From: Typha latifolia
Lineage: Eukaryota; Streptophyta; Magnoliopsida; Poales; Typhaceae
Assembly (NCBI GenBank): GCA_019914945.1
Contig: CM034099.1
Coordinates: 1,116,001 to 1,180,000 of the forward strand
Length of the DNA: 64,000 nt
Reading direction: 5' to 3'
Shown here: positions 36,701-49,132 of the stretch, in pieces
Layout of the letters: each line of letters begins with the position of its first letter
How positions within the stretch are numbered: position 1 is the first letter of the stretch
Notes under the pieces: model-generated
Databases searched by the model: none
What the model saw: the letters and a program-made list of their open reading frames with translations, nothing else
What the model was told of the DNA's origin: nothing
Program-made: the position numbers and the translations under genes

Positions 36701-39107
36701 ATGGCTCACGAGAGCCCGAACCCTATCCGCTTCGGCATCCTGTGCTGCGCCGAGATCGCACGCAAGGTATCGCGCGCCATCTCCCTCGCCCCCAACGCCG
36801 TCCTTGTCGCCGTCGGTAGCCGGAACCTCGACAAGGCGCGCCGATTCATCGCCGACAACGGCCTTGACGCCGGCTCCGTCCGCCCTGTCGGATCCTACGA
36901 GGCCGTTCTCGATGATCCCGCCGTCGAGGCCGTCTACATCCCCCTCCCTACCAGCCTCCACGTCACCTGGGCCGTGGCGGCGGCGGAGAAAGGGAAGCAC
37001 GTGCTCCTCGAGAAGCCCACTGCCTTGTGCGTTGCGGAGTTGGATCGCATCCTGGAGGCGTGCGCTTCGAACGGGGTGCAATTTATGGATTCCACTATGT
37101 GGATGCATCATCCAAGGACGGCGAAGATGCGGGAGATCTTGTCGGATCCGATTCGGTTCGGGCAGCTGAAGATGGTAAAAATCTATTTTTTTTCGATTTG
37201 GGCACTATGAGATGATTGGATTTATTGTTTTATCTGCTAAATTTGTTTTCCTCATCGTTGGGTAAAGTAGCACAGGGTAGTCGTCAGGATTATTATACTA
37301 AGCAGATATTATATTCTCCAATTAGTGCTTTCCCATTATGTTGGTAGTTCGGTGCGGCCTTTTGGTCAAAAATTATGTTGGTAGTTCCAAGGAGCTTATT
37401 TTGTGCACATCGGATTCATAATTGGGACACTTAGTACTATTTGAAGATGTATTCTAAGTAATGTTTAAATAGCGAATCAGATTGACCCTCTTCTGTTTTT
37501 TATAAGGTTTAGCCACATGGACTGCATCCTTTATCTTTGTGTGTTCTTTGGAACTTGTCATGAGACATGAAAGAATAGCTTCTTCTGTTTATTTTGCAAG
37601 CTTATTTACTCTCTGCCATAGATATCAAATGATGCATTTAAACCATGAGTAATTGAACAGCATCTAAGTTTCATTCGTTTGCAAGAATATGGTGACTTTT
37701 CTGTAACAAGATAATTAGGACTGACTGCGTTTGTTTGTAAATCATAACGTAAGCTCATGTCTTAGAAAACAGCCACAGCTGATCAATTGCTCAATAGTTT
37801 GTGCTATCTGATGGAAGATGGCAGTATGGTAGCATAGTGTGCCAGGAAAATTACATAAATCTAAAGAGTAAGATTTCTGGTCAAAAAAATGAAACCTTGG
37901 TTAATCATAAATTCAACATACTTTATTTTGATGAGTACTGGAAAGTCTATGAAAGATGATAAGTAAAGTAGATGTTACCTGAGATTGATTTTGATAATGT
38001 TCACTATCATATTCTCAAGGTTTTGAAAAATATCTGTAACTGATGGAAACCATCTATATTAGCAGCATTTAGGTTTGTTTTATTCCGGTGTTGTAGTATT
38101 CAGTTGTTAGGTGTGAAAGCATGGTCAATTAAACTTTAGGCATCTTTTTGGTCAAATGATACATTACAGTAAGCTGATTGCCTTGACTATATAAAATTAT
38201 AGATATTCATATAGCTAGGAATACTAGCTCAACGAAACCTTTCTGAGTGAGCAAATCTTGGAAGCAAAAGTGGTTAACTCTTCATCTAACTCTCTCATCA
38301 TACAAACTGTTCCTTAGAATTGTAACTTCTGTCTGCTTGTTCATCTATTTGATACAAACTCACTTAGGCTCATTTGTCATCCTGTTTGCTCTCCATAAAA
38401 CTTCTATATTTATCAGGAATGTATTTTTTTGCTTATCTTCTATTGTGCAATTCTTATATCTGACTCTGAGGACCATTTTCTGTGGCTGACAGATCCACAG
38501 CATATTCACCTTTGCTGGAGATGAGGATTTCCTCCAGAATGACATCCGGGTAAAGCCTGACCTAGACTCCCTTGGAGCTCTTGGTGATGCCGGATGGTAC
38601 TGCATTCGCTCAACCCTGTGGGCTGCTGGTTTTGAATTGCCTAAGACTGTCATTGCCCAGCGTGGTCCTGTCAAGAATGAAGCAGGTATAATCCTGTCAT
38701 GTGGTGCGACTCTTCTTTGGGACGATGGAAAGGTAGCTACCCTCAATTGCTCTTTCCTTGCTCATCTGACCATGGAGGTCAGTGCCATGGGAACCAGAGG
38801 GACCCTTCATCTCACCGACTTCGTCATCCCTTACGAGGAGAGCTCAGCCGCATTTACCTTTGCTTCAGACTCAGCCTTCACTGAACTTGTAACTGGATGG
38901 CAGCCCTTGCCAAGCAAGCATGTCATCACGACTGATCTACCGCAAGAGGCCCTCATGGTCCAGGAGTTCTCGAGGTTGGTGCAAGGCATTAAAGATTCTA
39001 GTAGCAAACCAGATACTAAATGGCCAACCATCAGTAGAAAGACGCAGCTTGTGATAGATGCAGTCAAAGCATCCATTGAGAGAGATTTTGAACCTGTTGA
39101 TATTTGA
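36701..39107 (+). CDS. GFO/IDH/MocA-family NAD(P)-dependent oxidoreductase, copy 1
   Basis: Exons 36701-37174 and 38493-39107 (phase 0, AAGATG|GTAAAA ... GACAG|ATCCAC), giving 362 residues. The N-terminal Rossmann domain begins IRFGILCCAEIARK, then VGSRNLDKA, VYIPLPTSLH and the EKP motif (VLLEKPTALC); the C-terminal half is the GFO/IDH/MocA fold. It resembles the uncharacterised plant oxidoreductase At4g09670 group; the substrate is unknown. The usual dinucleotide-binding pattern GxxGxA is altered: residue 15 is Cys (TGC) where the paralogue has Gly (GGC). The 1.3-kb intron contrasts with 84 bp in the paralogue. The first exon is very GC-rich. The gene stops 306 bp from the 3' end of its opposite-strand paralogue. 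Confidence 0.9.
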
Positions 39108-39413
39108 AGCTCATCATTTCAACCTCTCTCATGCTCAATGTTCCATCTTGGTAGCAATTGACTTGATACGAGATTGAGATACTTGATCACTGGCCTAGTA
39201 TTATGAACTAATAAAGTTGTGTGTTGTGGTTGTCTTACTTTTTGTCATATAGACATCTTTCTTGGAAGAAGACTATATATATGCGATAAAGCAGTGCGAT
39301 AGCATTTTAATTGTGATATTTTACATAGATTCTTTTATAAGGTTTGTTACATCATACAGATCATAGAATGCAGGAGTAAGCAACACTCTTCAACATTTTC
39401 AGCATAATTTTTG
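39108..39413. other. Spacer between the convergent oxidoreductase genes
   Basis: 306 bp shared between the two 3' ends; AT-rich, no coding potential. The 3' UTRs of both genes must end here or overlap as antisense. Confidence 0.7.
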
Positions 39414-40577
39414 TTACAGGAAGACTGGCTTGAACTCGGTCTCAATTGATCTCTTCACAGCATCTAAAACTAGTTGAGTTTTGCGGCTAATATCAGGCCA
39501 TTTAGCTGTTGGAGGGCATCTGGAACTTCTCATCAGCTGAACTTGCTTCGCAAACTCTTCAACCATAAGAGCTTCTTGCGGAAGGCCGGACGCCACCACG
39601 ACTTCCTCAGGCTTTCTGGTCCATCCAATGTGCAGCTCGGCGAATTCAGCTCTGCAGTTGAACTCGAACAAGGCTGAATCTTCTCGAAACGGGATCGCGA
39701 GATCATGCACTCGGAGCGAGCCAGAGGCTCCCTGAACGGAGAGGTCCATGGAGACGTGGGAGAGGAAGGAGCAGTGGAAGGTGGCCACCTTACCATCCTC
39801 CCAGTGGAAAGAAGAAGCACAGGAGAGTATGATTCCAGCCTGATTCAGATGGAGGGAAGGGAGAGCAGTGACAGTGTTTGGCAGTTGGTAATCAACTGCC
39901 CATAGGATGGATCCAATGCAGTACCAGCCCAAGTCTCCAAGTGCTCCTAAGGAATCCAGGTCGGGCTTCACTCTGATGTTGTTCTCTAGGAAAAGTGGAG
40001 TGGCCAGGAATGATGACGAGCTATGGATCTAGTCGTGAGAGGAACAATGATATCAAATCGAGATTAGCTCATTGAGTTTATATAACAGTGAGTAAAAAAA
40101 TGTTATCTTTACCGTTTTGACTCTCCCAAACCGTTTGGAGTCGGAGATCATCTCCCTCATCTTGGCCGTCCTCGGGTGGTGGACCCACATGCTCCCGTCC
40201 ATGAACTGCACCCCGTTCGAGGCGCATGCCTCCAGGATCCGGTCCAGATCCGAGACGCACAGCGCGGCCGGCTTCTCGAGGAGCACGTGCTTCCGGCGCT
40301 CCGCCGCCGCCACGGCCCAGGTGAGGTGTAGCCCGGTGGGGAGGGGGACGTAGACGGCGTCGATGGTTGGGTCGTCGAGAACGGCGTCGTAGGAACCGAC
40401 GGCGCGGACAAGGGCGAGGGCGTTGTCGGCGATGAACCGACGGGCTTTGTCGAGGGATCGGCTGCCGATGGCAACGAGAACGGCGTGGGGGGCGAGGAAG
40501 ATGGCACGGGAGAGCTTGCGGGCGATCTCGGCGCAACCCAAGATGCCGAAGCGAATCGGCTCCTCTTTCTCCGCCAT
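39414..40577 (-). CDS. GFO/IDH/MocA-family NAD(P)-dependent oxidoreductase, copy 2
   Basis: Exons 40577-40113 and 40028-39414 (donor AAAACG|GTAAAG, acceptor GACTAG|ATCCAT), giving 359 residues. The start is the ATG in AACAATGGCG at 40577; the open frame extends upstream but has no earlier ATG. The Rossmann motif is intact (IRFGILGCAEIARK), followed by IGSRSLDKA and VLLEKPAALC. The second exon is exactly as long as in copy 1 (615 nt), and the intron falls at the same place, so the pair arose by inverted duplication. In exon 2 this copy reads FLATPLFLENN where copy 1 has FAGDEDFLQND, so the two differ near the domain junction. Substrate unknown. Confidence 0.9.
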
Positions 40578-43482
40578 TGTTTGTTGCAACGAAGAGAGGC
40601 GATATAAATGAATAAGAGTGTGGTTTTGGAGGGAGGAGAATTTGAGCCTCTCGTGTTACATCCTTTCTATCTTGTCATAACTCGTGCTATCTTTGTTTTC
40701 CTTTTCCTTTATTTTTTCCCAAATTCAAGTTACAATAGAAAAATGATGATCATTATACATTTGATGACAAACTTTGAATTAAAAATGAAATCTATTTTGA
40801 ATATCTTCTCATAAACAAAGCAAAATATGGTGATTCTTAATTGATGTCTTCTTCATACTGTAAGCGCCTTCATATATTTTAGGTCTTTTACCCCCCAAAA
40901 AGGAAGAAAAAAAAAAATTTATACAGGTGAAATAATATATATATATAGTCAAATGGACAATTCAAGTAAGTTCTTCTCTACAGAAAGTAAGTGCTCTAAA
41001 TTTACAGTAACTTCATTAGAATCAAGTTCATATGAGATGCTACCGCAGCTGTGACATATAATCTCCGACACCTTCAGAATCTGATGGAATGTCAAAGCAT
41101 ATTATTATGCAATGATTGGTTTATCGATTGCTTCACCACCAACACTCATCTTTTGCCTGAAATTAAACCTTTCTGAGTTAATACGGCTCTTTCACATATC
41201 ATTTGTACAACAGAAAATAGAAAGTTAAATGCACAGAAAATGACTTGGGACGATTGTTGGAAACCTCTTTCCAGAGATTAATAGTCAAGAAAAAAAATAA
41301 AAGATACATAAGCCCCAACTATATATCCCAACAGTTTAGATTTCCCAACTTCATACAGAGATGCCATAAGAATCTTCAGATCTTTGTGTGGCTGGCAACT
41401 CAACCACAAATCAGAAAAAGTTCAAGAAACCAAACTTACCTTTTCTAGTAGACTCTGACTGACACCATAGCACCCAGTTTGTCCAATAGAGAAGAAAGAA
41501 GAAGAAGAGTCAGAGATGTTGCGAGTGCAGATCAAAAAGAGATAATATGTTGCATCCATTACCAGATCAAAACCACAAAATTCTGCCTAAACATACTTTC
41601 TATTATTTTCAGCAAACAGAAGCCATAAAATGAGTTTTTAGGTAAGTACGCAATTACAAAGAAGGCGGCATGGCGTATTTTTCAGGGCCCAAGATTAAAG
41701 AAAATCTGAGGAAAGAAAAATGAATGAGAGAAGTAGGACAATAAAAGGAAAAGGAAAGCAGGAAATGAAAAAATAGAAAGAGGAAAAGACAAACAGGATT
41801 AAGTGTAAACTAAAAGAAATAGGTAGAGGTTGAGTTCACTTATGACCACCCCCTTGTTACTTCCCTGAGATTAGTTCTCTAATTTGAGCTAACATTTCAG
41901 AGAGTACAAAGTTATCAAAGGAGGACGGCAACGAAACACAAGGAAAGAAAAGGGACCTTTCTAGGAAGAAGAATAATGAGGAAGCTGGCCTTCAGATGAG
42001 TTATGACCCATAGACTTAAGTTCGAACAGTTTTGAAGAAGCAAATGTGTACCAGCTTTCTCCTTCTCCAGAGACATTATGGGTATGCTACTAGTAAAGGC
42101 TTTTGAGATCCAGTATCCATCTACTACTTTCTATCACTTTTACTCCTCACAATTATCCCAAATTGTGCTTCCTCAATGCCTTAACCAAATCCTAACATGT
42201 TGAAGGTCAATAATAAAATATCATAATCATGTTGACATATATAGAAAATGAGAAAATCATGTATTGTCATCACAATTTACCTAAGACAAACATGTAGCAA
42301 GCTGTAGACCCCTGCTATCATCCAGACGCTATGTTGCACAGAAAATATACTTACCTTCTATATCCAGTATCTTGCACCAACTGAGGTTGTAGTGAGGAAG
42401 CTTTTCACTCATGTTATGCAGTATCCTGTTCCCTGTGGAACCTAAGACTTTCAATCCTGAATCATGCTCTAACAATCTATTAATATAGACTCACTGGCAC
42501 AAGTCTTGAACAAAAAAGATGGAATTTTATATCCAGTGAGATAATTTTCACTCCATCTAGGATAAAAATTGTCTGTCCTTTTAATCCAAACCCAGTGACA
42601 TTTCAATTCTACTATACATTCAACCAGTGAGGCAATTTCTCTACATATTACACTACTTAACGAGCTAATTTCTTCTTAATTGATCATGCATAGTGAAAGG
42701 AAAACTTCTGTCAATTCAATCCAAGAAAATTCCTGCCCTTGAATGTTCATCCGTGCTAGTACTATAAAGAGAAAAATTACAAGATAAGACTGAACATACC
42801 CCCTTTGACTGTGAAAAATTTCTAGCACTGCAAGTTTATAGAAAAATGAATGGTAAATAAGTTTCATGATGAACAGAGAGAAAGAGGCGGGCAAGAATGT
42901 GTATTGTTTTTTGAGATTTTTAATCAAGCAAAGCACATAGAGAGTCATCATCTAGATAAGGGATTAAACTTTTATTTATGAATCAAGGATGATGAAGATA
43001 TCACCTTCTCCTACCTTGCTTAAATAGGAAGAATAAATGTCTGTTGTCATTGACATCATCAAAGATAGCCTCAATGCATAGATGGACGGACTTACAGAGC
43101 AAAATAAAGATAATTTCGAGTCAAAATATCAAATGATGTTCTCTTACAGAAACAGCGCAGAAATAGCTATCTTTCTTGGAAATCTAATTTATAATTCATT
43201 CTATTAGCCCAACAATGCATTGCCAATGATTAAGCCAACCAGTGTACTACTTCCCCATAAATTCCAATCCACTCAACCTTATTCAAGAACCGAGGAACAT
43301 TTCAAAAGTTTAGACAACTAATACCAGTCTACCCGTACCACCGATTAATCATATGACACAGTATCTACTTTTCACATCATATTAGAGAATCTCATGCAGA
43401 ATATAGCTACTTCATTATTTACAGTAAAGAAAGGAAGAGATCCTCAACATACCAAAGTTGCAATATTTGCAGCAGCAGAAAC
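40578..43482. other. Intergenic region between oxidoreductase copy 2 and the F-box/kelch gene
   Basis: About 2.9 kb, AT-rich, with no gene or RNA recognised. The part next to 43482 is F-box 3' UTR. A short purine-rich stretch lies at 41490-41510. Small ORFs, including a 91-codon minus-strand one at 42676-42951, show no family resemblance. Confidence 0.5.
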
Positions 43483-44544
43483 TCACAACTCCAATGCCAA
43501 GCAGTGGGCGACTGACGACCCCTTCGGCAGCGCCAACACAACCGAATCTGTCCACAAAACCTTGCCCTGCAACCCTCCACTCTGTGTCTTCGACACCGTG
43601 ATCCCGGCCCAGTCTACCACCATTTCCTTCCTCCGCCTACCATCCCCCTTCCCTTCCCACACTACACACAACACTCCCCCCAAATTCGCAAGCGTCGCCC
43701 CACACAAGAACTTAGGCAACTCTTTCTCGACCCCCTCCACCGTCTTCCACTCATCCATCTGGGGATCGTACCCCTTAATCTTTCCCAAGAAGTCGTACGA
43801 GTACAACATCTCGCCGACCACAGCAGCCCTCCCTCTCCACCCTAGGTCGAGCTCAACCGGCACCGTACCCCACGGCGGCTCCGCCGCCGGATCGTACACC
43901 ACTCCGCCTCGATCCGCCACAGCAAGGAGCTTTCCCGCGAGCACGGCGCAGCCATGCATCCACTTCTCCCGGATCTCCGGCGGGCTGGGGACTGGAGACC
44001 ATCGGTCGCCGGCGACGGGGTCGAGAGCCTCCGCCCAGGCTTCGGACGGCGGGATACAACCTCCGACAGCGTAGATCCGGCCGTCGATGGCGGCGGCAGC
44101 TGCGAACTCTCGGGCAGACGACATCCTCGGACCGAGAGACCAGCGCCTCCGCCGAGCGTCGAAGACCTGGACGGCGGAGGAGGGGACGCCGGAGACGGAT
44201 CCTCCGAGGAGGAAGAGGACCGCGCCGATGGCGGCGGCGGCTGAGCCTACAGCAGCAAGCGGCGGGGAAGGGAGTGGACTAGGGTTCCGCCGGCGGCGGT
44301 GGAGGACGAACCACTGGGATTGGTCGGTGGGCGATCGGATGTTGACGAGGAGGAAAGGCTCGGTGATCCCGAGGTCTGATCGGACAGCGGAGAGGAGAGG
44401 GGAATGGAGGAGGGAGCGCCAGGATCGCGAGACGTGTGAGAGGTAGGGGTGGTACAATCGGGGCACCCGCGCGATGCATCTCACCGCGATGTCGTTGGGC
44501 AGGGAGGGGATAAGATCTCCTCCGATGTGTTGCTCGTCCGTCAT
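43483..44544 (-). CDS. F-box/kelch-repeat protein (SKIP6-like)
   Basis: Intronless, 353 residues from ATG 44544 (MTDEQHIGGDL); the frame runs upstream without another ATG. An N-terminal F-box (about residues 12-52: LIPSLPNDIAVRCIARVPRL...SRSWRSLLHSP) is followed by kelch units. Examples are VLFLLGGSVSGVPSSAVQVF with W....M, and IYAVGGCIPPSEAWAEALDP with RWSPVPSPPE; a further degenerate unit begins MLYSYDFLGK. F-box/kelch proteins are SCF E3 ubiquitin-ligase substrate receptors. The strong GC3 bias creates long antisense ORFs that are not real. Subfamily assignment is from memory. Confidence 0.88.
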   Translation of the reverse strand: MTDEQHIGGDLIPSLPNDIAVRCIARVPRLYHPYLSHVSRSWRSLLHSPLLSAVRSDLGITEPFLLVNIRSPTDQSQWFVLHRRRRNPSPLPSPPLAAVGSAAAAIGAVLFLLGGSVSGVPSSAVQVFDARRRRWSLGPRMSSAREFAAAAAIDGRIYAVGGCIPPSEAWAEALDPVAGDRWSPVPSPPEIREKWMHGCAVLAGKLLAVADRGGVVYDPAAEPPWGTVPVELDLGWRGRAAVVGEMLYSYDFLGKIKGYDPQMDEWKTVEGVEKELPKFLCGATLANLGGVLCVVWEGKGDGRRRKEMVVDWAGITVSKTQSGGLQGKVLWTDSVVLALPKGSSVAHCLALEL

Positions 44545-46536
44545 CGTCGTCACCGTCACCAGAGCCGGCGCAGTACACAACACGAGAACGAAGGGTTCAA
44601 AGAAGTCAGCCCAGACTCCAGAGACAGCTCGTAATTCCGGACTTACGAGAAAATTTTAACTAACTCATACCCATCTATATGGGCTTCCATTCCAGAGCCC
44701 CATAAACTTTAGGCCCCTCTTAGACTAATGGGCCCAGCCCATGGGCCATCTTTGCTGAGCCATAATTAAATTCAAAAGTTTATAACATTATTAATAGAAA
44801 CCTACTAATAAGTCCATCCACACAAACAACATCGTGTTATCATTATCATATAGATCAAAGCTCCAAATGAGCATTGAGTAATAAATTATTAACTACATCA
44901 TTTTGAATGTTATTTTTTAAAAGATTCTTATCGAATATCCAAACATAACACGGTGGTATCCACGATGACCATTGACCAAACTACCAAAGTACTTGGATAA
45001 ACGAAGACTAAGTCGGTACTTTGACGACGAAAAGTCGGTGGTAATCGCGTTTTATGATGGACAATAACCTCTAGTTTTCTGTATGTTGACAAAATAAGCT
45101 CACCGACGTAGTTGAACCATTGTTAATGATCTTTTAAGCTGTAAAGTATGCATAAGTATTCGTGAAACTTTCATTTTTATGTATATTTAACTCCTTAATT
45201 AATACATAAGTTAGATGTTGGTTGAACTATTGAATCCATAACCAACTTTAGGGTTTAGGTCAAAGACAAGATTCTCCTCCTGTAGGTTGGTTTGTTTGTC
45301 GTGTTTAGCCCTAAAACTCCACAGCTAGGGCTAGATGTCGGGTACGTGGCAGTCCCCGATTCGCTACTATATGATTAAACTAAGATTCTTAATGAATCTA
45401 TGAGCTGCCAAAATTTTCTTTCCAAATATGGTTAAAAATGTGCCAGCTCACGTGCTTAATTTTTAATTAGCACGGGTCGAAAGTTGGATTGTCGGAAGGA
45501 GGACATGTCTACGCGAGCAATGGAATTGTGTTTGGGAAATTTTAAACTTTAATTTAATTGGAGGTTCCAATGGTACCATTGTTTACGATACCACTTTTCC
45601 AAGTTCCAAAGTGCTCTTGCTTTGGCGTTTAATCTTCAAATCAGAAAAGAAATGGTTTTAATTCTTTGATGATCTCTAGAGAATTGTCAGGCTAGGTTAG
45701 GCAATTCTTTGGAACTTAGTATCATAGCTGATGAACATTGGCGAGTACTCTTCAAACATTTTTTTTTTTTCAAAAGAAATTTGCAACATCTTGTATTATA
45801 TATCTCGTTACATAAGGAATGCATCTAGTTATCTGTGAATGAACAAGATAGGAAGCTTAAGTTCAATGAACACTACTCATATTTTGATCAAATATATAAG
45901 CTATCTAGATTCAGTGATTGGTATTCATCCCTTGGAAACATGGATTGGAGATCCCAAAACGTATCCTTGCATAATCTATACTTTAAAAAAAAAACAAATG
46001 AGTACTGCTCCCAAGTTGATCTCCATAGATTCAATTACTTGACTTCCAGTCTTATATATATACTAGAGTTTCCCGGGATTCCAGATAACATTGACTTAAA
46101 ATTTCTTTTCTTGGTAGGTCATGGAAGGAAACTAGTTAGAAAGAGAAAGGAAGAGAAGAGTAAGAAGTACTCCTAAGTCTGAATTATATAGCTGATGCAA
46201 GTATGTTGACAAAGTCGATCTCAACAGAGAGTTCACACCTGCTAAGTTTAATAACATAGAAGTCATTCTTGTGTGTACTCCCAAGTCTGATAGCAAACTA
46301 TGGGAATACATAGATTTCTCCAATAGTACTCTTCTTAGACTTTTTCTACAGCTCCAGTACTATATATCTTTATATCATGCACCACAGACCACAAGCTTTT
46401 AACAACCATTTCAACTAATCTTCGCTATTTCTCGTCTCATATAAGCTTTTTGTTGTTAGTCTAGGACAACCACTTGAATAATAGTTTGAAAGTTGACAGA
46501 AGATACAAAGTATATTTAAGTATTTTAATTAACCTA

Positions 46537-46538
<2 letters not shown>

Positions 46539-46577
<39 letters not shown>
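46539..46577. repeat. (TA)n microsatellite, about 19 units
   Basis: Uninterrupted TA run of about 39 bases about 560 bp upstream of the CYP78A copy 1 start codon. It is likely length-polymorphic; no function inferred. Confidence 0.9.
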
Positions 46578-46581
<4 letters not shown>

Positions 46582-47061
46582 ATTGAAAGCTTTGATGGAT
46601 TATATAAATGGATTGCTCGAACTCCAATGCGATGCTTGAGCTTTAAGCGAACCGTCACACCCAACCCAAGGTGCTCTTTTGCCTTCTCGCTCTCCGTTTG
46701 GACGTTTTCCATCCGAAATTTTATGAATCCATGGGATCTATCAACCCGACCTTACGCGGCTTCACCCGCTACGTTAATTAACCACCATTAAATTTAATAA
46801 CAAATATTAATGGTCGTTTTAACTGTAACTCCCAGCAGTCGTGGGTTAACTAAAAGGACGCAAATAACTTACACTAACTGTGATTATTGAAAAAGTAAAT
46901 ATTTCTTTCCACTGATTGGTCCGCCGACACCGCCAAGATCCACGCGGCAGTAGTCCGTTTTGATTCACGAGACATATCTAACGTTAATGGTCTGTTTAAC
47001 TTCCTAACGCTTTCTCGGTCATGAACCCCACCTCCCCACTCTATATTCCAAATCTTATTCT

Positions 47062-47077
47062 GCTCCTATAAATAGCC
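47062..47077 (+). promoter_or_regulatory. TATA box block of CYP78A copy 1
   Basis: GCTCCTATAAATAGCC, containing TATAAATA at 47067-47074, 76 bp before the ATG. The identical 16-mer occurs on the minus strand at 56102-56087, upstream of the paralogue, supporting a real core promoter. Confidence 0.85.
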
Positions 47078-47142
47078 CGTTACTTCCTCTACCACCACTC
47101 ACAAAAATTCCTTCTATCTTCTTGTTCTACTACTTCTAATCC

Positions 47143-48851
47143 ATGGCTTCTTTATCTAACTCTCCCTCCACCGATTCCAACTGGTGGGTTTTCACCCTAC
47201 CTGCTTTCTTCGGAGCGGACGCGCTCCTGAGCGACCACATGCTCCTCTTCGCCTCTCTCCTTGTTGCTGTCATCTCCGGTGTACTCGTCTCATGGGCCTT
47301 CTCCTCCGGTGGGCCGGCGTGGGCTAACAATAGGAGCCGCATGGGTGCTACCCGGATTCCCGGCCCACGTGGCCTCCCATATTTCGGCAGTATCTTTGAG
47401 CTGACACGTGGGCTCCCGCACCGTACGCTGGCTGCCATGGCTCGCGCCGGAAAGGCCACCCAGTTGATGGCTTTCTCGATCGGTTCCACGCCTGCCGTCG
47501 TCTCGTCCGATCCCACCGTAGCTCGCGAGATCCTTTCCCATCCTAACTTCGCCGACCGCCCACTGAAGCGCTCGGCTCGCGAGCTTATGTTTGGCCGCGC
47601 CATCGGGTTTGCGCCGAATGGCTCTTACTGGCGCCTCCTGCGCAGGATCGCCTCCACCCACTTGTTTGCTCCACGCCGGATCGCCGCCCACGAGCCGGGA
47701 CGCCAAGCTGACTGCACCGCTATGATGAAAAATATAGCCGCCGAGCAGGCCAAGACCGGCTCCGTTCGTCTCCGAGGCCACCTCCAGGGCGCGGCGCTGA
47801 ACAACATCATGGGCAGCGTGTTCGGCAAGAGATACGACGTGTCCAGCGTGAATCCCGAGGCGGAGGAGCTGAAGGTGCTGGTGAGGGAAGGCTTCGACCT
47901 CCTGGGTGCCTTCAACTGGTCGGATCACCTCCCTTGGCTCGCCAGCTTCTACGACCCCTCTCACGTCAAGCAGAGGTGCGATGTTCTCGTGCCACGTGTA
48001 CGCAACCTCGTACGAGGCATCATCGAAGAGCACAAGAGTTCTGGAACCGAGCAGCTCGCTGACAATGCCGACTTTGTTGACGTGCTGCTCTCCCTCCGTG
48101 GCGATGAGAAGCTCAATGAGGACGATATGATCGCTGTTCTATGGGTATGTGTGATGAATTACATAGCTTATCTTTGCAATCGCATATCGATTGAAGTTCG
48201 ATTTATTTTGTTCGGCAGGAAATGATCTTCCGCGGTACGGACACCACCGCTCTCCTTACTGAATGGGCCATGGCCGAGCTTGTCCTCCACCCTGCCATCC
48301 AATCCAAGCTCCGCAATGAAATCAACTCCGTCGTCGGACCCAATGGATTCGTTAGTGATGCTGACGTGGCGAAAATGTCCTACCTCCAGGCTGTTGTGAA
48401 GGAGACCCTCCGAGCCCACCCTCCCGGCCCGCTGCTCTCCTGGGCCCGCCTTTCCACGTCGGACGTCCAGCTCGGCAACGGCATGGTGGTCCCAACTGGA
48501 ACGACCGCCATGGTCAACATGTGGGCCATAACCCATGACCCTGCCGTGTGGGCCAACCCAGACGAGTTCACCCCCGAGCGATTCGTTGTCTCCGATGGCG
48601 GCGCTGACGTGGACGTCAGGGGTGGGGACCTCAGGCTTGCTCCTTTCGGCGCCGGGCGCCGTGTTTGCCCCGGGAAGAATCTAGGCATCGTCACTGTTGG
48701 GTTGTGGGTGGCCAGGCTGGTTCACCACTTCCAGTGGACGCAAGCTGAGGGTGCTGACGTGGACCTCACAGAGGTTCTGAAGCTGTCGTCCGAGATGAAG
48801 ACTCCTCTCACCGCTGTTGCTGTTCCATGGGAGAACTTTGTGGCCGTTTAA
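47143..48851 (+). CDS. CYP78A: Cytochrome P450, CYP78A family, copy 1
   Basis: Exons 47143-48144 and 48219-48851 (CTATGG|GTATGT, GGCAG|GAAATG), predicting 544 residues; the intron is only 74 bp. The N-terminus has a hydrophobic anchor (about 25-55, [20 protein letters not shown]), then the hinge [10 protein letters not shown]-helix FRGTDTTA (338-345), K-helix ETLR (396-399), PERF, and the heme loop [10 protein letters not shown] with the heme-ligating Cys at 484 are all intact. CYP78A enzymes (KLUH/PLASTOCHRON1 group) are ER-bound and control organ and seed size through an unidentified mobile signal. The intron position (before [10 protein letters not shown]) is typical of CYP78A. The 3' flank carries a 36-bp tandem repeat. 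Confidence 0.95.
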
Positions 48852-49024
48852 CTAAAAAGCCTAACAAACTTTACTATAATTATATCGGTAATGGTTTGCT
48901 TATAGTTGTGTCATCTTATGTGTTTTGCTTATAGTTGTGTAACATGTTATGGGACTCCAGTTTTGTGGTTTGTATAATTTCGGGGTACCCTTTTGTTTTG
49001 TTAAGCACCTTGTAATATGGTGGT

Positions 49025-49132
49025 AAACTGTTATAAACTGTTAGTATATGTTGGTAACCTAAACTGTTATAAACTGTTAGTATATGTTGGTAACCTAAAC
49101 TGTTATAAACTGTTAGTATATGTTGGTAACCT
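49025..49132 (+). repeat. Three exact 36-bp tandem repeats in the CYP78A copy 1 3' flank
   Basis: The unit runs 49025-49060 (begins AAACTGTTATAAACTGTTAG, ends TTGGTAACCT) and is repeated without change at 49061-49096 and 49097-49132. It starts 174 bp after the stop codon, so it may lie in the 3' UTR. Slightly upstream, TTTGCTTATAGTTGTGT is also duplicated (about 48896 and 48925). Confidence 0.95.

Larger units (their letters stand above)
44545..47142. other. Divergent intergenic region: F-box/kelch promoter and CYP78A copy 1 promoter
   Basis: About 2.6 kb, no gene. It contains a (TA)n microsatellite (46539-46577) and, next to the P450 gene, a canonical TATA box at 47067-47074. The 113-codon ORF at 45835 is probably chance. 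Confidence 0.6.

Noticed and set aside
40078..40536. Arg/Pro-rich 152-codon ORF over oxidoreductase copy 2
   Set aside because: Alternative frame of a GC-rich exon; the real frame encodes the Rossmann fold.
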